A DNA stretch of 64,000 nt from NCBI GenBank assembly GCA_015709315.1, contig JACCQI010000006.1:52943-116942 (forward strand), read 5' to 3'. The number at the start of each line of letters is the position of its first letter. Position 1 is the first letter of the stretch. The notes below the pieces were generated by a model. The model did not search any database, had not been told where the DNA came from, and was given only the letters and a program-made list of their open reading frames with translations. This document shows positions 31,521 to 40,798 of the stretch, piece after piece. The translations under genes and the position numbers were made by a program. Source of the stretch: Desulfovibrionaceae bacterium. Lineage in GTDB: Bacteria > Desulfobacterota > Desulfovibrionia > Desulfovibrionales > Desulfovibrionaceae.

Positions 31521-34500
31521 TTAGGTTGCCAGCTCGGTGAGCTTGTCGGCCTTGCGGATGTTCACGCAGCAGGCCTTGAATTCCGGGATGGTGGTGTTCG
31601 GGTCGCCAACAAACGGGGTAAGCCTGTTGGTGGAATCACCGGTACCCGGCGTGGTCCAGCCGAAGCAGAACGGCATGCCGATTTCGTGGATGACGCGTCC
31701 ATGCACCTTGAACGGGCGCATGCGGACCGTGACCATGGCTATGGCCTCGACCCTGCCGCGGATGGACTCGACAACCACGCCGTCGCCGTTGTTGATGCCC
31801 TTTTCCTTGGCCAGTTCCGGGCTCATCTCCACATAGAGCTGAGGCTCGGCCTCGAGCAGGTTGGGGATGTTGCGGGTCTCGCCGCCGCCGCACCAGTGCT
31901 CGGTCACGCTGTAGGTGGTCAGCACGACGGGGTACTTCGGATCGGCGGGCTTGCACAGCTTGTCCATGTCGCTCGAAACGAACTTGTAGACCGGGCTGTT
32001 GAGCTGGCCGGAGAACAGGTTCTTGGTCACGGGCGTTTCCACCGGCTCATAGTGCTCGGAGAACGGGCCGTCCTGTCGGCCGGGGCCGAAGAGCTGGCCG
32101 AAGCCGTGCTTGTGCATGATGAACGGATACCGTCCCTTGCCGGTGGCCATGGGCGGCCAGCCGCCGTCGGGCACGTCGCCCACCCACTTGCCGTCCTTCC
32201 ATTCGATGACGGCCTTGGCCTTGTTGTAAGGCTTGCCGTTCAGGTCCACGGAGGCGCGGTTGTAGAGGATGCGGCGGTTGACGGGCCAACACCAGGCCCA
32301 CTTGGGATACAGGCCGATGTTCTTCTGCATTTCGGTCTGCTCGGTGGAGCGGCGCTTGGCCTTGTTGCCGTCCTCCTCGGTATAGGAGCCGGCGTAGAGC
32401 CAGTTCAGGCTCATGGTGGAGCCGTCGTCCTTGAGGGCCGTGAAGGTGGGAACCTGCTGGCCCTTCTTGTACATCTTGCCCTTGAACTCGGTGTCCTTGG
32501 TGAAGCGGCCGTTGATGCGGGCGCACAGGTCGTCCGGGTCGTATTTTTCCGGGTAGTCGAGCCAGGTGACCGCCTCGGGCAGCTTGCCGCCTTCCTTGGC
32601 ATACAGTTTCTTCACACGGCCCATGAAGCCGCAGAACATGTCGCCGAACGGCTTGGCCTCGAAGGCGGGTTCCACGGCCTTGTAGTGCCAGAGCAGCCAG
32701 CGCCCGGAGTTGGTCACCGAGCCTTCCTTTTCCAGCCGATGCGCCGACGGCAGCAGGAACACCTCGGTCTTGACCTTCTTGGGGTCGACGCCGGGGCGGT
32801 GCCAGTTGTCCGTGGTCTCGGAGTGATGGAGTTCGGAAGTGACGAGCCACTCCAGGTTGTCCAGGGCCTTGCGGAGCTTGTTGGAGTTGGGCACGGAGTT
32901 CATCGGGTTCAGGCCGATGATGATGCCGCCCCGGATCTTGCCCCGGTACATGCGGTCGAAGAGGAAGAGGTACGAATAGTCCCCGCCCTTCTCGATCTTG
33001 GGCAGCAGCTCGTAGCAGAAGCCGTTTTCCTTGGTGGCGTGATCGCCGTACCACGCCTTCAGGAGCGAGGCGAAGTACTTGGGCTTATGCTGCCACCAGT
33101 TGGCGGACATCGGGTCCTTGGAGACCGGGGTGTTGCCCTTGACGTACTCGTCGTAGGTCTGCCAGCCGTTGTGCGGCATGGCCATGTAGCCCGGAATGAT
33201 GTGGTAGAGCAGGGTGTGGTCGGTGGAACCCTGGACGTTGGGTTCGCCGCGCAGGGCGTTGATTCCGCCGCCCGCCACGCCGATGTTGCCCAGCAGAAGC
33301 TGGATGATGCCGGCGGAGCGAATGTTCTGCACGCCCACGGTGTGCTGGGTCCAGCCCAGGGCGTACATGACGGTCCCGGCCTTGTCGCCGCGTCCCGTGG
33401 CCGCGAAGTTTTCGTAGACCTTCAGCAGGTCCTTGGCCGGAACGCCCGTGGTGGCCGACACGGCGTCGACGCCGTAGCGGCTGTAGTGCTTCCGCATCAG
33501 TTGGAGGACGCACCGGGGATTCTTCAACGACTTGTCCCGCTTGGGCACGCCGTTGGCATCCATTTCAAAGCCCCATTTGGACTTGTCGTAGGTCCGGGTC
33601 TTCGGGTCGTACCCCGTGAAAAGACCGTCCTTGAATCCGAACTCCTTGCCCACGACGAGCGCGGCGTTGGTGTATTCAACGACGTATTCCTTGAAGTATT
33701 TCTCGTTGTCGAGGATGTACTTGATCATGCCCCCCAAAAAGGCGATGTCCGTGCCGGACCGCAGGGGAACATGGAAGTCTGATCTGGCGGATGTGCGCGA
33801 GAACTTCGGGTCCACGTGCATGACGGTGGCTCCCGCGTCCTTGGCCTTCAACACCCACTTGAACGAGATCGGATGATGTTCGGCAGCATTACTGCCCATT
33901 ATAAGGATGGAATCGGCATTCTTGATGTCGATCCAGTGGTTGGTCATCGCACCGCGTCCGAACGACTCTCCCAGAGCCGCAACTGTGGCGCTGTGTCAAA
34001 TACGCGCCTGGTGGTCCATGTGGACGACGCCCAGGCTGCGCATCGCCTGATGGGCGATGGCACATTCTTCGTTGCCCGCGTGGGAGGTGCCCAGCAGGAA
34101 CATGGATTCGAGACGGTTGACCGTGTCGCCCTTCTCGTTCTTGAGGATGAGATCCTTGTCGCGGGTGTCCTTGATGCGCCGCGCGATGCGGTCGAGCATC
34201 CAGTCCCAGTCCTTCTCTTCCCACTTGTCGCTGTAGGGAGCGCGGTACAGGGGCTTCTGCAGCCGGTGCTTGCCGGTGGTCATGCTGAACATGGCCGCGC
34301 CCTTGGCGCACAGCGCGCCCTCGTTGATGGGATAGTCCGGGTCGCCTTCGGCGTTGACGAGCTTCCCGTCCTTGACATGACCGATCACATGGCAGCTCAC
34401 CGAACAGAACGGACAGACTGTCACCACCTCTTTGGCACCGGAAATCTTGATTCCGGACGCATAGGCTTTGACCGGAGCCAGACTGACTCCGAGCTGCCCG

Positions 34501-34562
34501 AGGGTGAGACACGCCGCTGACGAGCCTGCGAGCTTGATGAAGCTTCGGCGGTCGAGTTTCAT
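31521..34562 (-). CDS. fdhA: formate dehydrogenase alpha subunit, selenoprotein (TGA = Sec at 33996-33998)
   Basis: About 1013 residues when the in-frame TGA is read as selenocysteine. Start at 34562, with AAGGAGG upstream, gives a Tat signal (KLDRRSFIKLAG). A [4Fe-4S] site follows (CPFCSVSC and CAKGAA). The two open pieces join at DHQARI-U-HSATVAALG, exactly the position of Sec in FdnG/FdhA (here residue 189). The molybdopterin-binding regions continue (MGSNAAEHHP, then IPGYMAM and YSVTEHWCGGG). It oxidises formate in the periplasm using Mo or W bis-MGD. The operon continues with fdhB, fdhE and fdhD. Confidence 0.95.
33971..33998 (-). other. Sec codon TGA and candidate SECIS hairpin in fdhA
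   Basis: The TGA (33998-33996 on the minus strand) is followed by CAC, as in E. coli fdhF and fdnG. Bases 11-28 from the TGA can form a short stem (CCACAG / CTCTGG, one mismatch) with loop TTGCGG, near the place of a bacterial SECIS. The fold is only sketched by eye. Confidence 0.65.
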
Positions 34563-34666
34563 ACCTGTGGCCTCCTTGCTGTTTGCCGCGCGCACTCCGC
34601 CCGGCAAGGTTTTCTTCGAACCCGATGTTCGAGCATTGCCACCATATCATAAAATTCAATTAATAC

Positions 34667-34688
34667 AATATGTTATATTTAACACATT
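34667..34688. promoter_or_regulatory. palindrome in the fdhA upstream region
   Basis: AATATGTTA - TATT - TAACACATT: 9-bp arms with one mismatch, about 105 bp before the fdhA start, in an AT-rich gap after the ModE-type gene. GTTATAT half-sites resemble ModE boxes. The same TGTTA/TAACA halves recur before the ABC importer at 28809-28833. Confidence 0.5.
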
Positions 34689-34707
34689 GAAAAGGCGCAC
34701 GTTCCCC

Positions 34708-35103
34708 TCACTCGTATTTTTCAAGGGGAAAAGGAAGGAATTCGCGGCTCTTGGATAGGGCGTACGCCTCGACTTCATGGAACCACGCATCAAAGCTTTT
34801 CGCTATGCCCTGTCCGAAGGGCGTAAGGTGGTAGCCCGCCCGGCGGCTGGCTGCCCGCTCAATGAGCTTTTGGCCCATCAATTCCTCGGTGGCCTTGATC
34901 TTGCCCCAGGCGCCCCGGTAGGACATGCCCAGGGATTCGGCCGCGGCCTTGAGGGAGCCGCACTGCTCAACCTGACGGAGGAGCTGCAGCCGTCCAAGGC
35001 CGAAAATAACGCCGCCGCTGGTCTCGAACCACAGATGCATACGCATGGTGGGTCCGGTCGAGGTGGGGGATTCGGCCGACGAAACGGATTCAGGGTTGTA
35101 CAT
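34708..35103 (-). CDS. ModE-type winged HTH regulator without effector domain
   Basis: 131 residues. The core (about 27-115) is the LysR/ModE-type winged helix: GLGRLQLLRQVEQCGSLKAA, LGMSYRGAWGKIKATEELMG and a wing GYHLTPFGQGI. The molybdate-binding TOBE/MOP domains of full ModE are missing, so the signal may come another way. It lies directly upstream of, and in line with, the formate dehydrogenase genes, which suits control of them by metal supply. GGGAGG precedes the ATG. Four alternate N-terminal residues sets are possible because a second Met lies at about residue 20. Confidence 0.85.
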   Translation of the reverse strand: MYNPESVSSAESPTSTGPTMRMHLWFETSGGVIFGLGRLQLLRQVEQCGSLKAAAESLGMSYRGAWGKIKATEELMGQKLIERAASRRAGYHLTPFGQGIAKSFDAWFHEVEAYALSKSREFLPFPLEKYE

Positions 35104-35671
35104 GATCTACCTCCCGAAAACGCGGTTGGGGAGCGTGCCCGGCGCACGTCCCGTAAACATGCCGCCCTGGCCGGACGCGGGACAGGCGCGGGACCCGTAC
35201 GTCGAATACCGCGATCTTTTCGGAGATGAATGGCCGGCTCATCCCTGTTGGGATTCCGGCGTGTCCCTTGATCTGCTGCAACATGGTCCTTCCGTGGGCG
35301 ACAATTATGCTCTTTCGAGCACAATTCATCACTACGGAACCACGGACCGCGCCGACAATGAACTTACAACTTGCTCACGTTTTGGCACTAAAAACAAATA
35401 TGCCGTAATTTCGAATAATTAGTAACCTTCAAACTGCATTGGTATTTTTTCAAGCGGCATGAACGGCATCTTTTTCCAAAAAATTAATACCGTATTACAA
35501 ATGGATGCATGGATAATTTCACTCAATGGAATTATTTTGTGCCAAAACATGAGCAAGTCTGCAAAAGCAGCTATTTTTGGAAGCCGTATAATTCACTTGA
35601 ACTATGTTGAATATAGGTAAAATCGATTTGAAACAGACCGCGAACCGGCCCGGCCTCCCCGCGCCGACAGA
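35104..35671. other. gene-free AT-rich region with a 19-bp inverted repeat
   Basis: About 570 bp between the ModE-type gene and the end of the hybrid kinase gene. Short frames here have no support. Two 19-bp arms, CTTGCTCACGTTTTGGCAC (35370-35388) and its complement with one mismatch (35539-35557), stand 150 bp apart. The section from about 35390 to 35640 is much more AT-rich than the genome around it. Confidence 0.55.
35370..35557. repeat. 188-bp segment bounded by 19-bp inverted repeats
   Basis: The arms match in 18 of 19 positions. Similarity fades quickly outside them and I see no clear target-site duplication. It may be a pair of operators for one regulator or the remains of a small non-coding transposable element. 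Confidence 0.5.
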
Positions 35672-37783
35672 TCAGGCGCGTGCGGGGCCTCCGGCCCGGA
35701 CGGTGGAACTCAACACGGACCTGAGGGTCTCGGCGTCCAGGGGCTTGGCGGCATAGCCGTCCATGCCCGCCGCGAGAAACCGCTCCCTGTCCCCGTCCAT
35801 GGCATGGGCGGTCAGGGCGATCACCGGAACATCCCTGTTCTCTTCACCGGCCATGCCCTGCCGGATGGAGGCCAGCACATCCATGCCGTCCAGGACCGGC
35901 ATCTGGATGTCCAGAAGCACGGCGTCGTAGGGGCCGCCCTTGAGTTCGTCCAGGACCTTGAGGCCGTCGGCCACGGCCGTCACCGCGTGCCCGTCCTTTT
36001 CCAGCGTACGCTGAACGAACAGCCGGGACGTCAGGTCGTCCTCGGCCAGCAGGACACGCAGGCTGCCCGGGTCCACGGCATCCGCCTCCGGCTCGATCCG
36101 GCGGACAGGGGGTTCTGCCTTGCCGAACGGGAGGCAGCAATGAAAGACCGAACCCGTTCCGGCGTCGCTTTCCACGGCCATGGTGCCGTTCATCAGGTTC
36201 ACCAGGCGCGCGCAGATGGCCAGGCCCAGGCCCGCGCCCAAAAACCGCCGCCGGTAGGTTCCGCCCACCTGGGTGAAGGGCGAGAACATCTTGCTCATCT
36301 GTTCGTCGGTCAGGCCCGGGCCGGAGTCCGAAATCGAGAAAAGCACCCTCACCTCCCCTTCGGACAATTCGGGCAGGGGGCACACCTCGATGCCCACGCT
36401 TCCCTCGTCCGTGAACTTGATGGCGTTGCCCACCAGGTTGCCGAGAATCTGCTGGAGACGCAGCACGTCGCCCGCCAGGACGTTCGGGGTGGCGGGATCG
36501 AGGTTCACGCTCAACCCGACGCCCTTTTCCCTGGCCACGGGAATGAAAAGCTGTCGAATGCCTTCGATGACCTCGGCGAGATCGAAGGGCTCGGCCGTGA
36601 TCTCCATTCGGCCCGATTCCACCCGCGTCAGGTCGAGGATGTCCGACAGCAGGCGGGTCAGCCGCTCCCCCGCCTGAAAGGCGTAGTCGATGAGTTCCTT
36701 CTGATCGGGGGATAGGTCCGTGTCGCCGACGAGTTGCAGCATGCCCATGATGCCGTTGATGGGCGTGCGGATTTCGTGACTCATGTTGGCCAGGAACTCG
36801 CTTTTGACCCTGGAGGCGGACTCGGCCGCCCGCTTGGCCTCCACCAGGGCGGCCTCGGCGCGCTTGCGGCCGGAGATGTCCCGGCAGATGACCAGGATGA
36901 GCGGCACCCCGTTCACCAGCAGTCCGCTCGCGCTCACCTCCACGTCGTAGGTGGAACCGTCCCTGCGGCGATGGACCGACTCGAACACCCTGTTGACGGT
37001 CGGCAGGTCCTCGAAATTGGCGACCACGTCCTCTTTGTCCATCAGGGCGTCGTAATCCCAGGTATACAGGCCCAGGACTTCCTTCGGGGAGTACCCCAGC
37101 ATGGCCGCGAACCGCTCGTTGGCCTCGATGACCCGGTGGCCCTGGTCGATGATGGCGATGCCGTCGTTGCTCTTTTCCAGGAGCGCCTTGCGCCGCTGCT
37201 CCTCGCTGGCCAGCAGCGATTCGACCCGCTTCTGATGGGATATGCTGATCACGGTTTCCAGGAGCTTCTCCTTCCCGTCGATGACGATGCGCTTGACGGA
37301 GCGGAGGATCGGAATCGGAGGGCCGTTTGCGGCCGGCAGGACGCCTTCGTCCTTTTCCGGGGACAGCCCGTTTCCGGCGGGGGCGGCGTGGTCGTCGGGC
37401 CGGACGAACGATCCGGCGGGCTTGCCGACCACCTCGTCGATTCCCATGCCCAGAAGATCCAGGGCGTACCTGCTGGCGTCCTCGACCACGTGGGTCGCGG
37501 TGTCGACGATGAACACGCCCGCGTCGATGCTCTCGATCAGGGTCCTGTAGCGGGCCTCCTTTTCGGCGAGCCTGGCGTTGATCGCCCGGACCCTGAGGAC
37601 GAACCATCCGAAAAGCCCGCCGACCACCCCGCCCGCGATGAACGGGATCACGTAGGATTCCGGCATGTAGGGGGTGGTGCCGATGGCCAGCTTCTGGACG
37701 AGCGAAAGGGCACAGAAGAATACGGCACCCAAAAGGGAGGCTGGTCCGATGAGAATCAGTCTGGATGGATACGGTCTGCTCAT
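35672..37783 (-). CDS. hybrid sensor histidine kinase (TM - PAS - PAS - HisKA - HATPase - REC)
   Basis: About 703 residues from the ATG at 37783, which has GGAAAG upstream; the frame could open at 37840. Two membrane segments lie near the N-terminus with a very short loop between. Two PAS-like domains follow ([16 protein letters not shown] and [20 protein letters not shown]), then HisKA ([19 protein letters not shown]), HATPase ([40 protein letters not shown]) and a receiver ([37 protein letters not shown]). No partner output gene is adjacent, so it probably feeds a remote Hpt or regulator. The signal is unknown. Confidence 0.93.
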   Translation of the reverse strand: MSRPYPSRLILIGPASLLGAVFFCALSLVQKLAIGTTPYMPESYVIPFIAGGVVGGLFGWFVLRVRAINARLAEKEARYRTLIESIDAGVFIVDTATHVVEDASRYALDLLGMGIDEVVGKPAGSFVRPDDHAAPAGNGLSPEKDEGVLPAANGPPIPILRSVKRIVIDGKEKLLETVISISHQKRVESLLASEEQRRKALLEKSNDGIAIIDQGHRVIEANERFAAMLGYSPKEVLGLYTWDYDALMDKEDVVANFEDLPTVNRVFESVHRRRDGSTYDVEVSASGLLVNGVPLILVICRDISGRKRAEAALVEAKRAAESASRVKSEFLANMSHEIRTPINGIMGMLQLVGDTDLSPDQKELIDYAFQAGERLTRLLSDILDLTRVESGRMEITAEPFDLAEVIEGIRQLFIPVAREKGVGLSVNLDPATPNVLAGDVLRLQQILGNLVGNAIKFTDEGSVGIEVCPLPELSEGEVRVLFSISDSGPGLTDEQMSKMFSPFTQVGGTYRRRFLGAGLGLAICARLVNLMNGTMAVESDAGTGSVFHCCLPFGKAEPPVRRIEPEADAVDPGSLRVLLAEDDLTSRLFVQRTLEKDGHAVTAVADGLKVLDELKGGPYDAVLLDIQMPVLDGMDVLASIRQGMAGEENRDVPVIALTAHAMDGDRERFLAAGMDGYAAKPLDAETLRSVLSSTVRAGGPARA

Positions 37784-37978
37784 CTTTCCAAACGAATTGC
37801 GCGCGGCTCCAACCCGCAGTCGCGCCGGCGGACATTTCACCTACGTGACGGGAATACCTGAAACGCCAGAAACCTTACCGGGTAAGGTATACACATCGCG
37901 ACCTTTTCGTCCAGCTATTTGAATTGCCCGCTTTCCATGAAACGGGCCGTGCCAAAGAAAAAACGGGAAAAGGAAAGG

Positions 37979-38443
37979 TCAGCGGATCACGGAAACGAAC
38001 GAGGCGCGCGTCAGGGCGGCCAAATCGCGCGGGGACAGCTCGATGTCCAGGCCCCGGCGTCCCCCGCTGACGAAAATGGTGTCGAAGCCCTCGGCGGATT
38101 GGTCGATGACCGTGGCCAACCTTTTTTTCTGGCCCAGGGGGCTGACGCCGCCCACCACGTAGCCGGTGGTCCGCTCAACCTGCTTGACGTCGGCCATGGC
38201 CGCCTTTTTTGCGCCCACGGCCCTGGCCAGGCGCTTCAGGTTGAGGTGCTCGGCCACGGGCAACACAGCCACTACAAGGTCCGGCCCGGCGGTCACCACC
38301 AGGGTCTTGAACACCCTGGCCGGGTCCAGCCCCAGCTTCCCGGCGGCCTCCAGGCCCCAGGATTCGGCCGAGGGATCGTGCTCGTACTCGTGGATGGAAA
38401 AATCTATCTTCGCTCTCTTGGCTGCCTGGATGGCCGGGGTCAT
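37979..38443 (-). CDS. ybaK: YbaK-type Cys-tRNA(Pro)/aminoacyl-tRNA deacylase
   Basis: 154 residues, the full length of the YbaK/EbsC family. Motifs: FSIHEYEHDP, VFKTLVV, VAVLPVAEHLNLKRLA and the family Lys/Gly-rich loop GYVVGGVSPLGQKK. It hydrolyses Cys-tRNA(Pro) made in error by prolyl-tRNA synthetase. AGGAG lies upstream. It is probably a single-gene unit between the hybrid kinase and corA. Confidence 0.94.
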   Translation of the reverse strand: MTPAIQAAKRAKIDFSIHEYEHDPSAESWGLEAAGKLGLDPARVFKTLVVTAGPDLVVAVLPVAEHLNLKRLARAVGAKKAAMADVKQVERTTGYVVGGVSPLGQKKRLATVIDQSAEGFDTIFVSGGRRGLDIELSPRDLAALTRASFVSVIR

Positions 38444-38506
38444 GGTGCGCTCCTGTGTTGCCGGGGCACCATAGCGGACTTGGCGGCGGCCCTCAATCCC
38501 CTTTGG

Positions 38507-39598
38507 TCAGAGCATTTTCTTCCGGTTGAAGAACCAGAGCATGCCCACCCCGATCACGGCCATGACCCCCAGGACGATGAAATACCCGTACCGCCATTCC
38601 AGCTCGGGCATGTACCGGAAGTTCATGCCGTACAGCCCCGCGATGAAGGTCAGCGGGATGAAGATGGTGGCGATGACGGTCAGAAGCTGCATGGTCTTGT
38701 TGGTCCTGATGCCGAACAGGGAAATCTGGTAGTCGATCATGGACTTGAGAATGTCGTGCAGGGAAACGGCCCCTTCCATGGCCTGCTCGGAATGCCCGAC
38801 AACGTCCTCCAGAAAGGGCTGCACTGCGGCCGGAACCTCCGCGTCGTCGGCCTGCAGGGACTTGAATATCTCCCGGTCGGGCAGCAGGGTGTTGCGAAGC
38901 AGGATGATCTCCCGCTTCAGCTCGTACAAGTCGCCCAGGAAATCGCTGCTCACGTCGGCCCCCAGGCGGCTTTCGAGCGCCTGGGCCGCTTCGCTGAAAC
39001 GGGCCAGGGCGAGCATGTGCTGGTCCACCAGCGCGTCCAGGATGGCCACCATGAGATAGGCCGCGTCGGAACGGCGGATGCGTCCCTTGCCCTTGCGGAT
39101 GCGCGCGAGCACGCCGCCCAGCAGGTCGCTTTCCCGCTCCAGGAAGACGGCCACCATGTTCTCCCGCCAGAACAGGCTGACCTGCTCGGTGGACAGAATC
39201 CCGCCGTTGACCATCAGATGCTTCATGACGATGAAGCCGGTGTCGTCGTCCGCCCAGACGAACTGCGCCCGCTGCCCGGTGTTGAGCACGTCCTCCAGGA
39301 ACAGCGGCGGGATGCTCAGCCGCGCGCCGATGCCCTTGACGAACTCCGGCTGATGGATGCCCACCGCCACCAGGAGATTGACGCGCCCCTCCTCCAGGAC
39401 GATCGCCTCCGGCGACTCCGGGCGCTGCTCGGCCAGGTCGTCCGGGCCATAGGCGAACGTGGCGACGTACGGCGTGAAATCCCGCTTTGCCCCGGCGTAG
39501 ACGAGGGTTCCGGGGGCCGCGTCCAGCTTGACCCTGTTCCACTTGATGAAATCGAACACGCTCCACTCCTTCGGCCGGGAAACGGCCTGCCTTTCCAT
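38507..39598 (-). CDS. corA: CorA-family magnesium/cobalt channel
   Basis: 363 residues. The long cytoplasmic alpha/beta and helical part is followed by two C-terminal membrane segments (about 303-323 and 334-356) with the CorA signature YGMNF at the end of the first. It takes up Mg2+ (and may pass Co2+ or Ni2+). I use the ATG at 39598 with GAGGGG upstream; a GTG two codons earlier is too near that site. It is divergent from the mscS-type gene, with only 58 bp between, so both could answer to cell ionic state. Confidence 0.94.
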   Translation of the reverse strand: MERQAVSRPKEWSVFDFIKWNRVKLDAAPGTLVYAGAKRDFTPYVATFAYGPDDLAEQRPESPEAIVLEEGRVNLLVAVGIHQPEFVKGIGARLSIPPLFLEDVLNTGQRAQFVWADDDTGFIVMKHLMVNGGILSTEQVSLFWRENMVAVFLERESDLLGGVLARIRKGKGRIRRSDAAYLMVAILDALVDQHMLALARFSEAAQALESRLGADVSSDFLGDLYELKREIILLRNTLLPDREIFKSLQADDAEVPAAVQPFLEDVVGHSEQAMEGAVSLHDILKSMIDYQISLFGIRTNKTMQLLTVIATIFIPLTFIAGLYGMNFRYMPELEWRYGYFIVLGVMAVIGVGMLWFFNRKKML

Positions 39599-39656
39599 TG
39601 CCACCCCTCATACAACGGTGCTAGGAATATTGTCCACCGAAGACGGGACCAATACA

Positions 39657-40487
39657 ATGATGAACGAACTCCTGAGCAACCCCCACGCGGTCAAGGGACT
39701 GCAATCCATCGCCCTGGCCGCCGTGATCCTGGTCCTGGCCCGGATCGCCATCTCCATGGCCACCCGCAAGGGGCGCAAAGCCACGGAAACCTCCTTTGCC
39801 GTCAAGTACGCGGCGCTGTTCCTCTTCGCGGTGTCCCTCGTCTACATCTGGGTGGACGGCTTCGGCCCCATCCTCACGGGCCTGTCCATCGTGGCCGCGG
39901 CCCTGACCATCGTGGCCAAGGAGCTGATCCTCAACTTCATCGGCTCCTTCGTCATCTTCTGGCGGGAGATATTCGCCATCGGCGACCGGGTGGAGATCGG
40001 CGAATACTCCGGCGACGTCATCGACAAGGGCATCCTCTACTTCACCCTCCTGGAGACCGGCCAAAACGCCCTCTCCGGGCACAGCACCGGCAGGCTCGTC
40101 AAGGTCCCCAACGGGCTGGCCCTGACCATGCCCATCGTCAACGCCACACGGGGCGCGGGATATGTCTGGGACGAAATCGGAATCGTGCTCACCCGGTCCA
40201 GCGACTGGGAAAAGGGGCGGGCACGCCTCCTGTCCCTGGTGGACGCCCACTACGAGCGCGAAGGGATCGACCTGGAACGCATCAAGCACACCTTCGAAAA
40301 GCGCGGCATCTTCTTCAACCGGCTGACGCCCAGGGCCTATGTGGACGTGGCCACCGGCGGCATCCGCCTCACCCTCCGCTACCTATGCCGGGCGCGCCTG
40401 AACCGGGAAAGCCGGGACTACATCCTGACCCGCTTCCTGGACGGCCTCCCCGGCTCCGGCATCGAGCTGGCGGACGAGCAGCCCTAG
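39657..40487 (+). CDS. small MscS-family mechanosensitive channel
   Basis: 276 residues. Membrane segments at about 12-29, 44-62 and 67-95; the pore-lining helix and beta domain pattern is FIGSFVIFWREIFAIGDRVE then GRLVKVPNGLALTMPIVNAT, typical of MscS. The C-terminal alpha/beta region continues to the end. It should release solutes upon hypo-osmotic shock. Start at ATG 39657 (or 39660) has only a weak ribosome site. It is divergent from corA. Confidence 0.9.
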   Translation: MMNELLSNPHAVKGLQSIALAAVILVLARIAISMATRKGRKATETSFAVKYAALFLFAVSLVYIWVDGFGPILTGLSIVAAALTIVAKELILNFIGSFVIFWREIFAIGDRVEIGEYSGDVIDKGILYFTLLETGQNALSGHSTGRLVKVPNGLALTMPIVNATRGAGYVWDEIGIVLTRSSDWEKGRARLLSLVDAHYEREGIDLERIKHTFEKRGIFFNRLTPRAYVDVATGGIRLTLRYLCRARLNRESRDYILTRFLDGLPGSGIELADEQP

Positions 40488-40798
40488 CCTCCACAAAGCC
40501 ATAACCGCCGGGCCTTTCCGGCCCTCCGCCGACCGCCCCGACAGGCGGCGGATGCGTTGCGCGCACCCGCCAAAACACCCGCGCCCGCCGCATCGCCGCC
40601 ACACCTTGACATGAATATCCTTTTTAAAATAGTAGTTCTATTGTGTTATTAATTTCATATTTGTGCTAACAGTCGCTGCCGTATCCGGCGGCAGCCGTTA
40701 GCCGAGGAGGGTATCCCATGTCAGGATGCACACCTAAGTCCGCACCGGCAGTGGTGCCGGTGGACTTGTCTTCAATCCACCCCAACAAGGAGGGAACG
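40488..40798. other. hydA upstream region with promoter-like elements and leader hairpin
   Basis: After the channel gene come GC-rich hairpins (GGGCC/GGCCC near 40520) that could end its transcription. A possible promoter TTGACA (40606-40611) - 17 bp - ATAGTA (40629-40634) lies in an AT-rich tract. The leader holds a 7-bp hairpin (GCTGCCG / CGGCAGC, 40675-40695) right before a strong GAGGAGG. An in-frame start with that site at 40718 would add 27 residues to HydA. Confidence 0.5.

Noticed and set aside
31686..33782. A 698-codon plus-strand frame inside fdhA
   Set aside because: Antisense shadow of the formate dehydrogenase gene, with no recognisable protein pattern.
33996..33998. Stop codon splitting fdhA into a pseudogene
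   Set aside because: It is TGA at the conserved selenocysteine position and the surrounding sequence is fully conserved on both sides.
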